NCBI GenBank assembly: GCA_030145595.1
Contig: JAQYVG010000108.1
Coordinates: 1-11,166 of the forward strand
Length of the DNA stretch: 11,166 bases
Origin: Desulfobacterales bacterium
Lineage (GTDB): Bacteria; Desulfobacterota; Desulfobacteria; Desulfobacterales; UBA11574
Direction of reading: 5' to 3'
The notes beneath the pieces are model-generated. The model worked only from the letters and a program-made list of their open reading frames with translations. It ran no database searches and was not told the DNA's origin. The translations under genes were made by a program, and so were the position numbers. This document shows, piece after piece, positions 1 through 6,612 of the stretch; positions within the stretch are counted from its first letter, which is position 1; each line of letters opens with the position of its first letter.

Positions 1-178
1 AGCAGGTAGTTAATAAACATAATTTTTCTCTGATTAATACATAATCAAATTATAAACTAATGTACGTCCCCTATTTATAGTACAGGTTTTGAATTAAAGA
101 TTCGAAATCCCAATCAATGCCAATATTGAGGTGAACCTGGATTTGCGATTGAAGGCTATCATGCATTGGGTTAACGGA

Positions 179-232
179 CAGCTTGAGAGGTGTGAATGAA
201 GCGTAGCGGAATGAGCATCCTTCTCCAAGCTG
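179..232. repeat. Imperfect hairpin downstream of vapC
   Basis: The arms are 179-190 (CAGCTTGAGAGG) and 219-232 (CCTTCTCCAAGCTG). They pair over about 12 bp with two single-base bulges. The loop holds a short direct repeat, GAATGA..GAATGA, around AGCGTAGCG. It lies 20 nt past the vapC stop on the transcribed side but has no T-tract, so a Rho-independent terminator is not supported. The rest of 1-252 is AT-rich and holds no gene I can support. Confidence 0.4.
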
Positions 233-252
233 AGGTTCGGCGCAAGACAATT

Positions 253-632
<380 letters not shown>

Positions 633-633
<1 letters not shown>

Positions 634-824
634 TAACGCCCTCTAATGGCGTTCATGTCAATGTCTAAATCTATCTTGCCCTTAAATTTTTTCAACCCGG
701 AAATCTTTGATTTCCTAATCAACTCTTCTAAGGCGGTAATAATAACTTTGGTTTTTGTATTAATATGAGTCGCCTTCATAGCTTCATTAATTAAATCTTC
801 AGGTAAATCAAGTGTTGTTCTCAT
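633..824 (-). CDS. vapB: VapB-family antitoxin (ribbon-helix-helix type)
   Basis: This 63-residue antitoxin opens with MRTTLDLPEDLINEAMKAT, the pattern of the VapB family (PF09957-like), whose N-terminal strand and helices form a DNA-binding ribbon-helix-helix. The C-terminal part, from about residue 45 (lysine-rich, then IDLDIDMNAIRGR), is the expected toxin-neutralising tail. I chose the ATG at 824 because AAGGAGG (831-837) lies 6 nt upstream. An open frame extends to 884 but has no ribosome binding site, and that extension would run through the promoter. In this family the antitoxin, with the toxin, represses its own promoter. Paired ATGCAT boxes in the promoter fit that. Confidence 0.92.
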
Positions 825-847
825 CCTTGGCCTCCTTGCCCATAGGT

Positions 848-884
848 TATGCATAAAATTAACATTTAATGCATATGATGTCAA
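848..884 (-). promoter_or_regulatory. vapBC promoter with paired operator boxes
   Basis: Read on the minus strand, a perfect -35 TTGACA (884-879) is followed after 17 bp by TAATTT (861-856) as a -10. Two ATGCAT palindromes lie at 869-874 (in the spacer) and 849-854 (just after the -10), 20 bp apart centre to centre, about two helical turns. They sit inside the larger inverted pair TATGCAT (848-854) and ATGCATA (869-875). This is the layout expected for autorepression by VapB or VapBC. The binding itself is inferred. Confidence 0.65.
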
Positions 885-907
885 GTTTGCCGAATCGGGA
901 TGGGCTG

Positions 908-964
908 CACAAAAAGCCGTTTATGCCGTTTCGAACTGGTACAAAATCTCGCCGGCTTTTTGTG
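908..964. repeat. 12-bp inverted repeat next to transposase remnant
   Basis: CACAAAAAGCCG (908-919) and CGGCTTTTTGTG (953-964) are perfect inverted copies separated by 33 bp. The right arm ends at the base before the stop codon of the transposase remnant (965-967). It may be the terminal structure of that element, where IS91-like elements carry their oriIS, or a transcription stop between the remnant and vapBC. Neither role can be shown here. Confidence 0.5.
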
Positions 965-1150
965 TCAGTCTGAATCCTGTTGTTCAGATTCAATCAAGGA
1001 CGGCACTTCGTCATCCGTGTCTGCTTTTTTCCTAAGCCCCCTTGATTTATTTGAGTAGAAGCCATAGTAACGAACCATCTGTTCGCTCTCATTGGGGATA
1101 TGGGTAACGAGCCGGGCCAACCAATCGAGCGCGTCTCTTTTTCGTCCTGA
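965..1150 (-). pseudogene. C-terminal remnant of IS91/ISCR-type transposase
   Basis: In the frame read from 1150 down to the TGA at 965-967 the translation includes ALDWLARLVTHIPN, EQMVRYYGFYSNKSRG and LRKKAD. From memory this matches the tail of IS91/ISCR-family rolling-circle (Y2-type) transposases, which have ALEWLA...HIPNKGEQMVRYYGYYSN..RG.RKK. Only the last 60 or so codons remain. The frame hits a TAA at 1151-1153, and the neighbouring frame just upstream reads NQDEKE, as if a frameshift separates it from the rest. The catalytic tyrosine region and zinc-binding domain are absent from this window. It is a dead fragment, and evidence of past mobile-element traffic between vapBC and the ccm locus. 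Confidence 0.68.
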
Positions 1151-1252
1151 TTATGTTGAGTATTTTCGGTTGTGCCGGCGGTCCACAAGGTAAAATGCCC
1201 AGAATTGAAAGCCCGACCGAAAGCGAACTTAAGCAGAACTGGAAAAATTACA

Positions 1253-1420
1253 CTAACAGCCACTAATAATCAGTCCAACAAAAGCGCCAAACGCGGCGCC
1301 GCTTATTCCACTGATATTAAACCCACCATATGCGCATGCAGCCACCACAATAAAGCCTGATACGGATAATACGATAAACGATGTCTTTTTGTAAAACTTT
1401 TTATCTGACATTGAATTCAT
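1253..1420 (-). CDS. Small membrane or lipoprotein-like ORF (55 aa)
   Basis: I do not recognise this protein. It starts at the ATG at 1420 (a second ATG in frame is at 1411) with a G-rich stretch (GGGGG) about 4 nt upstream, and ends at TAG 1253-1255. The N-terminus is lysine-rich (MNSMSDKKFYKK), followed by a hydrophobic stretch ending in VVAAC at residue 29, which resembles a lipobox. The remainder is a glycine-rich, alanine-rich hydrophobic segment (GGFNISGISGAAFGAFVGL) with glycine-zipper spacing. So it is either a tiny lipoprotein or a one- to two-pass membrane peptide. It sits directly upstream of the transposase remnant and could be the truncated start of a longer gene. Confidence 0.45.
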   Translation of the reverse strand: MNSMSDKKFYKKTSFIVLSVSGFIVVAACAYGGFNISGISGAAFGAFVGLIISGC

Positions 1421-1557
1421 GTGCCCCCATTTTTAATAGCATTAGGTTTATTATCGGCATAGTTTGACACTTACTTTAGGGGCGAAACATTTAATACAAC
1501 GGTCACCGTGGTCATAGATGGCCAAAGATACCATGGATGTGGTAGAGCACTTCACTG

Positions 1558-1730
1558 ATACTTAACCATCGGGTAGTGTATCCTGTCTAATTTTAAATAT
1601 GACAGAGCGACACGCGGCGCAAGCGCCTGCGCTGCGCGAGCGATTCCACAAATATACAATCTGCAATCTGCAATCTTCAATGCCGGCCTGTCCGGGCCAG
1701 GAGAAGGAACACTATCCGATGGTTAAGTAT
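1558..1730. repeat. 173-bp element bounded by 22-bp inverted repeats
   Basis: Positions 1558-1579 and 1709-1730 are inverted copies matching at 21 of 22 bases (mismatch at 1573/1715). They enclose 129 bp, including a GC-rich hairpin-prone stretch around 1610-1645 and a tandem heptamer. No ORF is evident inside. The size and ends are those of a MITE-like or REP-like palindromic unit. Its right end coincides with the disrupted beginning of the dehydrogenase pseudogene. The rest of the intergenic stretch 1421-1557 shows nothing else I can support. Confidence 0.6.
1657..1682. repeat. Short tandem heptamer CAATCTG
   Basis: CAATCTG (1657-1663), CAATCTG (1664-1670), CAATCTT (1671-1677) and a partial CAATG (1678-1682) form a small tandem run inside the inverted-repeat element. 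It is too short to assign a role. Confidence 0.5.
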
Positions 1731-1731
1731 A

Positions 1732-2124
1732 CTGGGTCTGGGGACGATGGGAAGGCCAATGGCACGCAATTTAATTGATGCCGGTTATGAAGTCCGGGGG
1801 TGGAATCGATCAAGTCTTCCCGAGTATATGATTGCTGGAATTCAACTGTGTCAAAAATTAGAGGAAGCGGCCCGGGCTGATGTGTGCCTGCTGATGCTGC
1901 TGGATTCAGCTTGAGTTAATGCGGTACTCGAACAATTAACGCCGCACCTGTCGGCCGGTCGAATTATTTTAGATATGGGCAGTTCAGATCCGGCCCAATC
2001 CAGAAAAATTGCCCCCAGGCTGGCAGCCGAAGGTATCGGCTGGGTGGATGCCCCGGTCTCCGGCGGACCTGAAGGCGCATCTAAAGGGACGCTGGCGATT
2101 ATGGCCGGCGGCAAATACAATTAG
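1732..2124 (+). pseudogene. Truncated 3-hydroxyisobutyrate dehydrogenase-family pseudogene
   Basis: The plus-strand frame from 1732 reads LGLGTMGRPMARNLIDAGYE, the NAD(P)-binding GxGxMGxPMAxNL signature of the 3-hydroxyisobutyrate/tartronate-semialdehyde/GLYR dehydrogenase family. The catalytic-site motif follows: GWVDAPVSGGPEGASKGTLA, then IMAGG. An in-frame TGA (1912-1914) interrupts it after LLMLLDSA. The sequence leaves the family after IMAGGKYN at TAG 2122-2124, so the C-terminal helical dimerisation half (about 150 residues with the catalytic Lys) is missing. The 5' end is also damaged. An ATG at 1719 with AGGAG at 1699-1703 belongs to the inverted repeat and is in another frame, joined as if by a one-base insertion near 1734-1736. 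It runs convergent with, and 23 nt from, dsbA. Clearly non-functional. Confidence 0.85.
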
Positions 2125-2147
2125 TAATGATAATTCCTGCTCCATAT

Positions 2148-2798
2148 TCAATAATTAGCCCTGATTTCGGATTCTACTAATTCTTTCAATTGATTGTAAC
2201 CAAATCTTTGAAGAGGCTTCCCATTTACGAAAAATCCGGGTGTCTTCCTGACATTGAGAGTTTTAGCGTCTGCAATATCTTGTTTGATAAGTTTTGTAAT
2301 TTCAGGGTCATTCATATCATTTCTAATTCGTTCTAGATTGAGTCCCGCGCTTGGAAGGAACTTCCATATTAAATGAGGTTGGGGATTATGATGACTTGCC
2401 CAATAACGTTGGGATTTGTACATAACCTCCAAAGTCTCCCAATACTTTCCTTGTTTTCTCGCCGCTTCAAGAATTTTGACAAAATAATCTGCACCAGTAT
2501 GAAAAGGGGCATATCTGACAACGAGTTTGATTTTACCTGGATTGGCTGCCATCATTTCCTTAACGAATGGGTGAAAAGCGCTACAGGTTTCACACGCAGG
2601 GTCTGAAAATTCTACAAGATAGACTTTTGCATCATCACTGCCAAGTGTTTGTGAATGTTTTCTAACAAAGGTTGAAGCGTTTGCTTGGGCCATAAAGCCA
2701 AATTTCTTTGCTTGCTGGTTTTTATATAAGTAACCTCCCAGTACAAACAAAAGAATAATAAAAATACCTGAGAGTATAACTATATTTTGTTTTTTCAT
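2148..2798 (-). CDS. DsbA/BdbD-like thiol-disulfide oxidoreductase
   Basis: This 216-residue membrane-anchored thioredoxin-fold protein is a DsbA family member (Thioredoxin_4/BdbD-like) likely to oxidise exported thiols outside the cytoplasmic membrane. Residues 6-25 are a signal anchor (IVILSGIFIILLFVLGGYLY). The active site is C69-E-T-C72 in FSDPACETC, followed by the usual helical insertion, and the cis-proline lies in VRKTPGFFVNG (T186-P187). The length is normal for the family. Its ATG overlaps the TGA of the upstream DsbB-like gene (ATGA), and the AGGAGA ribosome binding site lies inside that gene, so the two are translationally coupled partners. It is the last gene of the operon. No convincing terminator follows before the convergent pseudogene. 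A reductive or isomerase role cannot be excluded. Confidence 0.9.
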   Translation of the reverse strand: MKKQNIVILSGIFIILLFVLGGYLYKNQQAKKFGFMAQANASTFVRKHSQTLGSDDAKVYLVEFSDPACETCSAFHPFVKEMMAANPGKIKLVVRYAPFHTGADYFVKILEAARKQGKYWETLEVMYKSQRYWASHHNPQPHLIWKFLPSAGLNLERIRNDMNDPEITKLIKQDIADAKTLNVRKTPGFFVNGKPLQRFGYNQLKELVESEIRANY

Positions 2799-3232
2799 TT
2801 AGAAAGTCTCCTCTTTAATATAAATAGTAATGCTACTACAGTTGAAAATGATATTAGGGAAAGCATTGGAATTGTCAAAAAACCAAACAAGTCTATGTAG
2901 GTCTCTGAACATGAAACGCCTTGGCTGCAAGGTTGTATGCTTTCAGGAATAAATCCGGAGTACAAAAGGTAGTGATAAAATGCGAAACACCATCCAACGA
3001 TAGCTAAAGGAAGGGCATACTTAACGATGTTTTTATCAAAAGGAAAGAGCCCCACTAATAAAATTAAAACCAAGGGGAACATGAATATCCTTTGATACCA
3101 GCACAAAGCACACGGAGGAAATTCCATTATTTCACTAAAAAACAAGCTCCCCAGCGTTGATATACCGGCTACTATCCAACATGTAAAAAGAATAGTCCAG
3201 TTTGAATCGGACGTTTGATCTAAATTAGTCAT
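2795..3232 (-). CDS. DsbB/BdbC-like quinone:disulfide oxidoreductase
   Basis: This 145-residue, four-helix membrane protein has the DsbB-family layout. The first periplasmic loop has C41-A-L-C44 (FPPCALCWYQR, a family hallmark), and the second loop has C102...C108 (QPCSQGVSC). Membrane segments are roughly 13-33, 47-63, 69-90 and 116-139. It would reoxidise the adjacent DsbA-like protein and pass electrons to quinone. The short length and the CSxGxxC loop resemble the BdbC-type branch often paired with BdbD. AGGA lies about 12 nt upstream of the ATG at 3232. A 76-nt gap without a gene separates it from tlpA upstream, and it overlaps the next gene by 4 nt. Confidence 0.92.
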   Translation of the reverse strand: MTNLDQTSDSNWTILFTCWIVAGISTLGSLFFSEIMEFPPCALCWYQRIFMFPLVLILLVGLFPFDKNIVKYALPLAIVGWCFAFYHYLLYSGFIPESIQPCSQGVSCSETYIDLFGFLTIPMLSLISFSTVVALLFILKRRLSK

Positions 3233-3308
3233 ATTTGATATTTTCCTGAAATGAGCAATTAAATTTGTCCTAAATTGAAAGGCAACCGGTGCGTTTCAAT
3301 AGTGATGG

Positions 3309-3875
3309 CTAATTTTTCTGAATCAAATCGCGGAATAAACGCAGGATATCCGGCTGGGACCAGTCTAATGGACCTATAACTTTCTTGGCGAGAATTCCAT
3401 CCTTATCGATGATGTAGCTCTCAGGTACTCCGGTAGCCTTGTAAATTCTTTTGATAGTCCCCATGGAATCCATCAAAGCCGGGAAAGTCAGCTTGTATTT
3501 TTTCATGAATGGAGCCACAACCTTGGCCCCCTGGGAGTCAATGCTGACCGCCATTATTTCAAAATTTTCACTTTTTAATTTTTGGTAAAGATTTTGCATC
3601 GAAGGCATTTCTTCAACACAGGGGGGACACCAGGTAGCCCAAATATTGACGAACACTACTTTGCCCCGGTAGTCGGACAGGCTGACCTTTTTCCCATCAA
3701 GCCCGGGAAATGTAAAGTCAGGTGCAGGCAGACCAACCCTAACCGGTGCCTGGTTCGCAGATTGAAAAAATGGACTGTTTTGCTTCAGCGACCAAACGAC
3801 CAATAAGGTAGTGATCGCTAAAAAAGCGCTAAATGCCGCGATAAGGTTAATTGGTTTTTCTTTTTCTTCCATCAT
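3309..3875 (-). CDS. TlpA/ResA/CcmG-like membrane-anchored thioredoxin
   Basis: This 188-residue protein has an N-terminal membrane anchor (about 10-29) and a redoxin/AhpC-TSA-type thioredoxin domain from about residue 45. The active site is W82-C83-P-P-C86 (IWATWCPPCVEEMPS) and the cis-proline is P151 in TGVPESYIID. In Ccm loci this fold (CcmG/DsbE, ResA) reduces the apocytochrome CxxCH disulfide before heme attachment, and that is its likely job here next to ccmCD. The start is ATG at 3875 or the adjacent ATG at 3872. Both lie inside the end of ccmD, so translation is coupled, and only a weak SD (GTGAG) is present. It is the all-cysteine counterpart of the TGA-containing thioredoxin at 9570-10109. 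CcmG and ResA cannot be told apart by eye. Confidence 0.9.
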   Translation of the reverse strand: MMEEKEKPINLIAAFSAFLAITTLLVVWSLKQNSPFFQSANQAPVRVGLPAPDFTFPGLDGKKVSLSDYRGKVVFVNIWATWCPPCVEEMPSMQNLYQKLKSENFEIMAVSIDSQGAKVVAPFMKKYKLTFPALMDSMGTIKRIYKATGVPESYIIDKDGILAKKVIGPLDWSQPDILRLFRDLIQKN

Positions 3876-4005
3876 CTATAATCTCACTTAATCTATCAAT
3901 TCGAATTTCCAGCGTTTTTTGTCTCTTCAGCATGCTTAAAATATAAATGAATATAATGCTCCAGGTCAAACTAAAAGCTGCAAAGAGGTAAATCGTACTC
4001 CCCAT
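3847..4005 (-). CDS. ccmD: CcmD-like heme exporter small subunit
   Basis: A 52-residue ORF starts at ATG 4005 with AAAGGA about 8 nt upstream and ends at TAA 3847-3849. It has one N-terminal membrane helix (about 4-25: TIYLFAAFSLTWSIIFIYIL) followed by a basic, charged cytoplasmic helix (MLKRQKTLEIRIDRLSEII). This is the usual shape of CcmD, which in characterised systems helps release holo-CcmE from CcmABC. Its position immediately after ccmC supports the call, as sequence identity in this family is low. It overlaps the thioredoxin gene downstream by 29 nt. Confidence 0.82.
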   Translation of the reverse strand: MGSTIYLFAAFSLTWSIIFIYILSMLKRQKTLEIRIDRLSEIIDDGRKRKTN

Positions 4006-4032
4006 GGTTCTATCCTTTCATTTTGTTTAAGA

Positions 4033-4728
4033 TCAGTTAGAGTAAAACTTTTCTTCGACTAAAGCGCTGACCATTTCCGTGTCCATTCTCGTCTTTTCCA
4101 GCCTGATTCTGCTTTTGAGCAGACAGAAAAACAGCAGACAAAAGGCCAAAAATGTCAATGCCAACGTATGTTTCATTGGTGTTGAGATATTGATGCCCCG
4201 CGAGGAGATCAACACCGGATGTATGCTTCTCCACAACCTGATGGCGAGGAAGGTAATCGGAACATTGACAAAACCTATAATTCCAAAGACAGCCGAAAAA
4301 TTGGCCCGCTGATGCTCTTTCACCACGCTTCTCAGCATTAGATAGGCGATATAAACAAACCAGAGGATCAGGGTTGTGGTTAACCGGGGATCCCAGGTCC
4401 ACCATACATTCCAGATGGGTTTGGCCCAAATAGGACCCGTGATCAAAACAATGGTGCAGAATATAACCCCGATCTCAGCGGAGCAAAATGCGGCCGCGTC
4501 CCATTTAAGATCCCTTTTGTAGAGATAAAGAAGACTGGCTATAAATGTGATGAAAAATCCCAAAAAAGCCAAAAAGGCCGCGGGTAAATGTATATAAAAA
4601 ATTTTCTGCACAAGACCCATTGTTTTCTCAACGGGCGCGTAAAGGAATATGGCATAGAGCGCCGCGAACATCGCAAGAAAGGTTATGATTTCAAGGGTCA
4701 TTTTAAATACTCGTTTGGAAGCCGACAT
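4033..4728 (-). CDS. ccmC: CcmC heme-handling membrane protein
   Basis: This 231-residue, six-helix member of the heme-handling protein family (CcmC/CcmF/CcsA) carries the tryptophan-rich WWD motif (IWNVWWTWDPRLTTTLILW, about 106-124). Two flanking histidines, H47 (FYIHLPAAF) and H170 (WRSIHPV), correspond to the axial heme ligands of CcmC. It presents heme on the outer face of the membrane and, with CcmABD, loads it onto CcmE. The ATG at 4728 shares a base with the ccmB stop (TAATG), with GGAGG at 4733-4737. The length is typical. A downstream gap of 27 nt leads to ccmD. No anomalies. Confidence 0.95.
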   Translation of the reverse strand: MSASKRVFKMTLEIITFLAMFAALYAIFLYAPVEKTMGLVQKIFYIHLPAAFLAFLGFFITFIASLLYLYKRDLKWDAAAFCSAEIGVIFCTIVLITGPIWAKPIWNVWWTWDPRLTTTLILWFVYIAYLMLRSVVKEHQRANFSAVFGIIGFVNVPITFLAIRLWRSIHPVLISSRGINISTPMKHTLALTFLAFCLLFFCLLKSRIRLEKTRMDTEMVSALVEEKFYSN

Positions 4729-5426
4729 TATTCCTCCATGATAAATCCGAATGTTAAATAGGCCAGCAGAAGAAACACCAAATCAAAGGCGACCAGAATC
4801 TTGAGCCATGCATAGACTGTCTGAATAGATGTTCCATCCAGTATCAGTCCGGTGGCCTTGACCGCCGCGATAATCACCGGAACGTAGATGGGAAAGACCA
4901 GGATCGAAAGCATCACGTCTCTTGTACTCGTAGTTGATGACATGGCTGAAAAGATTGTACCTATAATGGAAAAACCTAAGGTCCCCAAGAGAATAACCAA
5001 CCCCAAGGGTAGCAGAAAGGGCAGGAAATTTTGATTATACAGGATGGTAAATACTAATAATGTAAATATTTCCATGATGACAGTAAAGATGAGCGTCCCG
5101 ATCATTTTTGCCAGAAAAATTTCCCATGGGCTCACCGGGCAAAGCAGCAGCCCGGGAAGAGTTCCTTTATCTCTTTCCACGCCAAAGGATCGATTCAACC
5201 CCAAGAGACCGGAAAAGATAAACGCTACCCAGAGGATTCCCGGAATGATACCCTTGAAGCTCTTCAATCCTGTGCCGAACGCAAAGCTAAAGATAATAAG
5301 GACCAGGAATGCAAAAAGACACATGGAAAGAACCAATTCTTTGGATCTTAGCTCGGATAAGAAATCTTTCCACAAGATCGCCTGCTGTTTTTGGATGAAG
5401 CTGGCAAAGGCGCCTGAGCGGGCCAT
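4728..5426 (-). CDS. ccmB: CcmB, membrane subunit of heme-export ABC complex
   Basis: This 232-residue hydrophobic protein has about six membrane helices and the CcmB hallmarks FLSELRSKE near the N-terminus and FGVERDKGTLPGLLLCPVS (cytoplasmic loop, about 80-98) that contacts the CcmA ATPase. Together CcmAB energise release of heme-loaded CcmE from CcmC. The ATG at 5426 is preceded by an AGGAG about 10 nt upstream, and the LRSKE motif lies near residue 25-30 as usual, so this start is well supported even though it lies 79 nt inside the end of ccmA. The stop overlaps ccmC by one base. Confidence 0.93.
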   Translation of the reverse strand: MARSGAFASFIQKQQAILWKDFLSELRSKELVLSMCLFAFLVLIIFSFAFGTGLKSFKGIIPGILWVAFIFSGLLGLNRSFGVERDKGTLPGLLLCPVSPWEIFLAKMIGTLIFTVIMEIFTLLVFTILYNQNFLPFLLPLGLVILLGTLGFSIIGTIFSAMSSTTSTRDVMLSILVFPIYVPVIIAAVKATGLILDGTSIQTVYAWLKILVAFDLVFLLLAYLTFGFIMEE

Positions 5427-6154
5427 GTTTTTTCTCCTGTAAGTTTAAGGTAAATCTGTTTAAAATCATCTTTCTTTATCTTGGCTATATCCTCCTGGTA
5501 AATCAGAACTCCAGCGTTTAAAATCGCCGCTCGATTACACAGTTCAAGCCCTCTGGATAAATTATGAGAGGTCAGAATGATGGTTTTTCCCTGATCTCGA
5601 AATTTCATGAGAAGCTGTTTCAAATCTTCTATGCCCTGCTGGTCCAGCCCGGTATAAGGCTCATCCAAAAATAGTATCGCGGGATCATGGATGATTGCCC
5701 GTGCTACAGAAAGGCGCTGCTTCATCCCCCGAGAAAATGTTTGAACTTGATCGTGCGCATATGCACTCAGTCCAACCAGATTTATAAGATTTTCGATCTT
5801 TTCATTCAGTCGCGAAACATTATACATTCTCCCGTAAAAGACCAGGTTCTCAGCGGCAGTAAGATCGCTGTAGAGAAATGTATCGTGTGCAATCACTCCA
5901 ATGAATTGATGCAAGGCCGCACTATCGTACCGGGTATCAAACCCTGCAATAACAACCTTTCCCGCAGTAGGCCGCATCAGGGAGCACATAGTTTGAATTA
6001 ATGTCGTTTTCCCGGCTCCGTTGGGGCCGAAAAGTGCCAGGCAATCACCTTTTTTCAAAAAAAGGTCCACTTGGCGCAAGGCGGTTTTAAAACCGAATTT
6101 TTTTACCAGCCCCCTGGCTTCAATAATATATTCTTGTTTGTGCGATTCAGCCAT
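5348..6154 (-). CDS. ccmA: CcmA, ATPase of heme-export ABC complex
   Basis: This ABC ATPase has Walker A GPNGAGKTT (43-51), signature FSRGMKQR (140-147), Walker B AILFLDEP (159-166) and the H-loop SHN (H197). The Q-loop region reads IGVIAHDTFLYSDLTAAENL, with His where most ABC proteins have Gln. I recall this as common in CcmA. I prefer the ATG at 6154 (268 residues), with AGGA 8 nt upstream, over a TTG at 6190 that lacks a ribosome binding site. The last 27 or so residues (from about 242, AQAPLPASSKNSRRS) are unlike the family and are encoded in the stretch that overlaps ccmB. They look like a readout of ccmB sequence in another frame, so the C-terminus was probably extended by loss of an earlier stop. 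Confidence 0.93.
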   Translation of the reverse strand: MAESHKQEYIIEARGLVKKFGFKTALRQVDLFLKKGDCLALFGPNGAGKTTLIQTMCSLMRPTAGKVVIAGFDTRYDSAALHQFIGVIAHDTFLYSDLTAAENLVFYGRMYNVSRLNEKIENLINLVGLSAYAHDQVQTFSRGMKQRLSVARAIIHDPAILFLDEPYTGLDQQGIEDLKQLLMKFRDQGKTIILTSHNLSRGLELCNRAAILNAGVLIYQEDIAKIKKDDFKQIYLKLTGEKTWPAQAPLPASSKNSRRSCGKISYPS

Positions 6155-6196
6155 TTGTTTAGTCCTGAAAAACCTGGTCCTCTGATCCAAGATTCT

Positions 6197-6577
6197 TTAT
6201 ACGTACTTGGAAGCACATTTGGGCATGATGGTGGTTGCTTTGAACTTTCCATCACCCGTATAGGTTCCCTCGACGATAATTTCTCCTCCCGGTTTGAAAG
6301 AATCAGGGACTACACCTTCGTAATCAACGGCAATACTGGCTTTTTCATCCTGGATTGTAAAAAGTAACCTCAAATTTTTTGGATCCCACTGCACGGACCC
6401 CGGAGAAACATTGCCCCCCACCCTGAGGGTTTGATCCTGGTTTTCGGATGGTTGAGCCAGCACCTCGCTTACCGTGAGAAAGTACGTCATGGTATCCCTT
6501 ATCCCGGTATAAATGAGATATGAGATTACTGATACAACAACCAGGGAGATGAGAATCGGTTTAAATTTTGGTTTCAT
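6197..6577 (-). CDS. ccmE: CcmE heme chaperone, Cys-type (CxxxY)
   Basis: This 126-residue periplasmic heme chaperone has an N-terminal anchor (about 7-24) and an OB-fold domain (LRVGGNVSPGSV, GEIIVEGTYTGDGKFKATTIM). The classical CcmE motif HxxxY, whose His binds heme covalently, is replaced by C121-A-S-K-Y125, and the protein ends one residue later. Cys-type CcmE is known from Desulfovibrio-like bacteria and archaea (the so-called System I*). GGAGA lies about 12 nt upstream of the ATG at 6577. It sits between the CcmI-like gene (35 nt upstream) and ccmA. The lack of the usual proline-rich C-terminal tail may reflect the same variant class. Confidence 0.95.
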   Translation of the reverse strand: MKPKFKPILISLVVVSVISYLIYTGIRDTMTYFLTVSEVLAQPSENQDQTLRVGGNVSPGSVQWDPKNLRLLFTIQDEKASIAVDYEGVVPDSFKPGGEIIVEGTYTGDGKFKATTIMPKCASKYV

Positions 6578-6612
6578 TTTGAACTTTTCTCCAATATATT
6601 GTTAATAAAATA

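Noticed and set aside
120..240. Integron attC site next to the vapBC cassette
   Set aside because: GGTTAAC and a hairpin are present, but the paired core sites (RYYYAAC and GTTRRRY at both ends) are not, so attC is unsupported.
994..1263. 89-aa minus-strand ORF
   Set aside because: It starts with GTG without a ribosome binding site and runs out of frame across the transposase remnant. It has no family resemblance.
1657..1682. CRISPR-like repeat
   Set aside because: Only about three contiguous 7-bp units without spacers. It is a simple tandem repeat.
1912..1914. TGA inside the dehydrogenase frame as a second selenocysteine codon
   Set aside because: The position is not a Cys site in the family, and the gene is also frame-damaged at its 5' end and truncated at its 3' end, so this is a nonsense mutation in a pseudogene.
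1851..2120. 89-aa minus-strand ORF opposite the dehydrogenase pseudogene
   Set aside because: The plus-strand frame has clear dehydrogenase motifs. The minus frame is a shadow of it.
4037..4429. 130-aa minus-strand ORF overlapping ccmC
   Set aside because: It is a frame shadow of ccmC, whose WWD motif and histidines are intact in the chosen frame.
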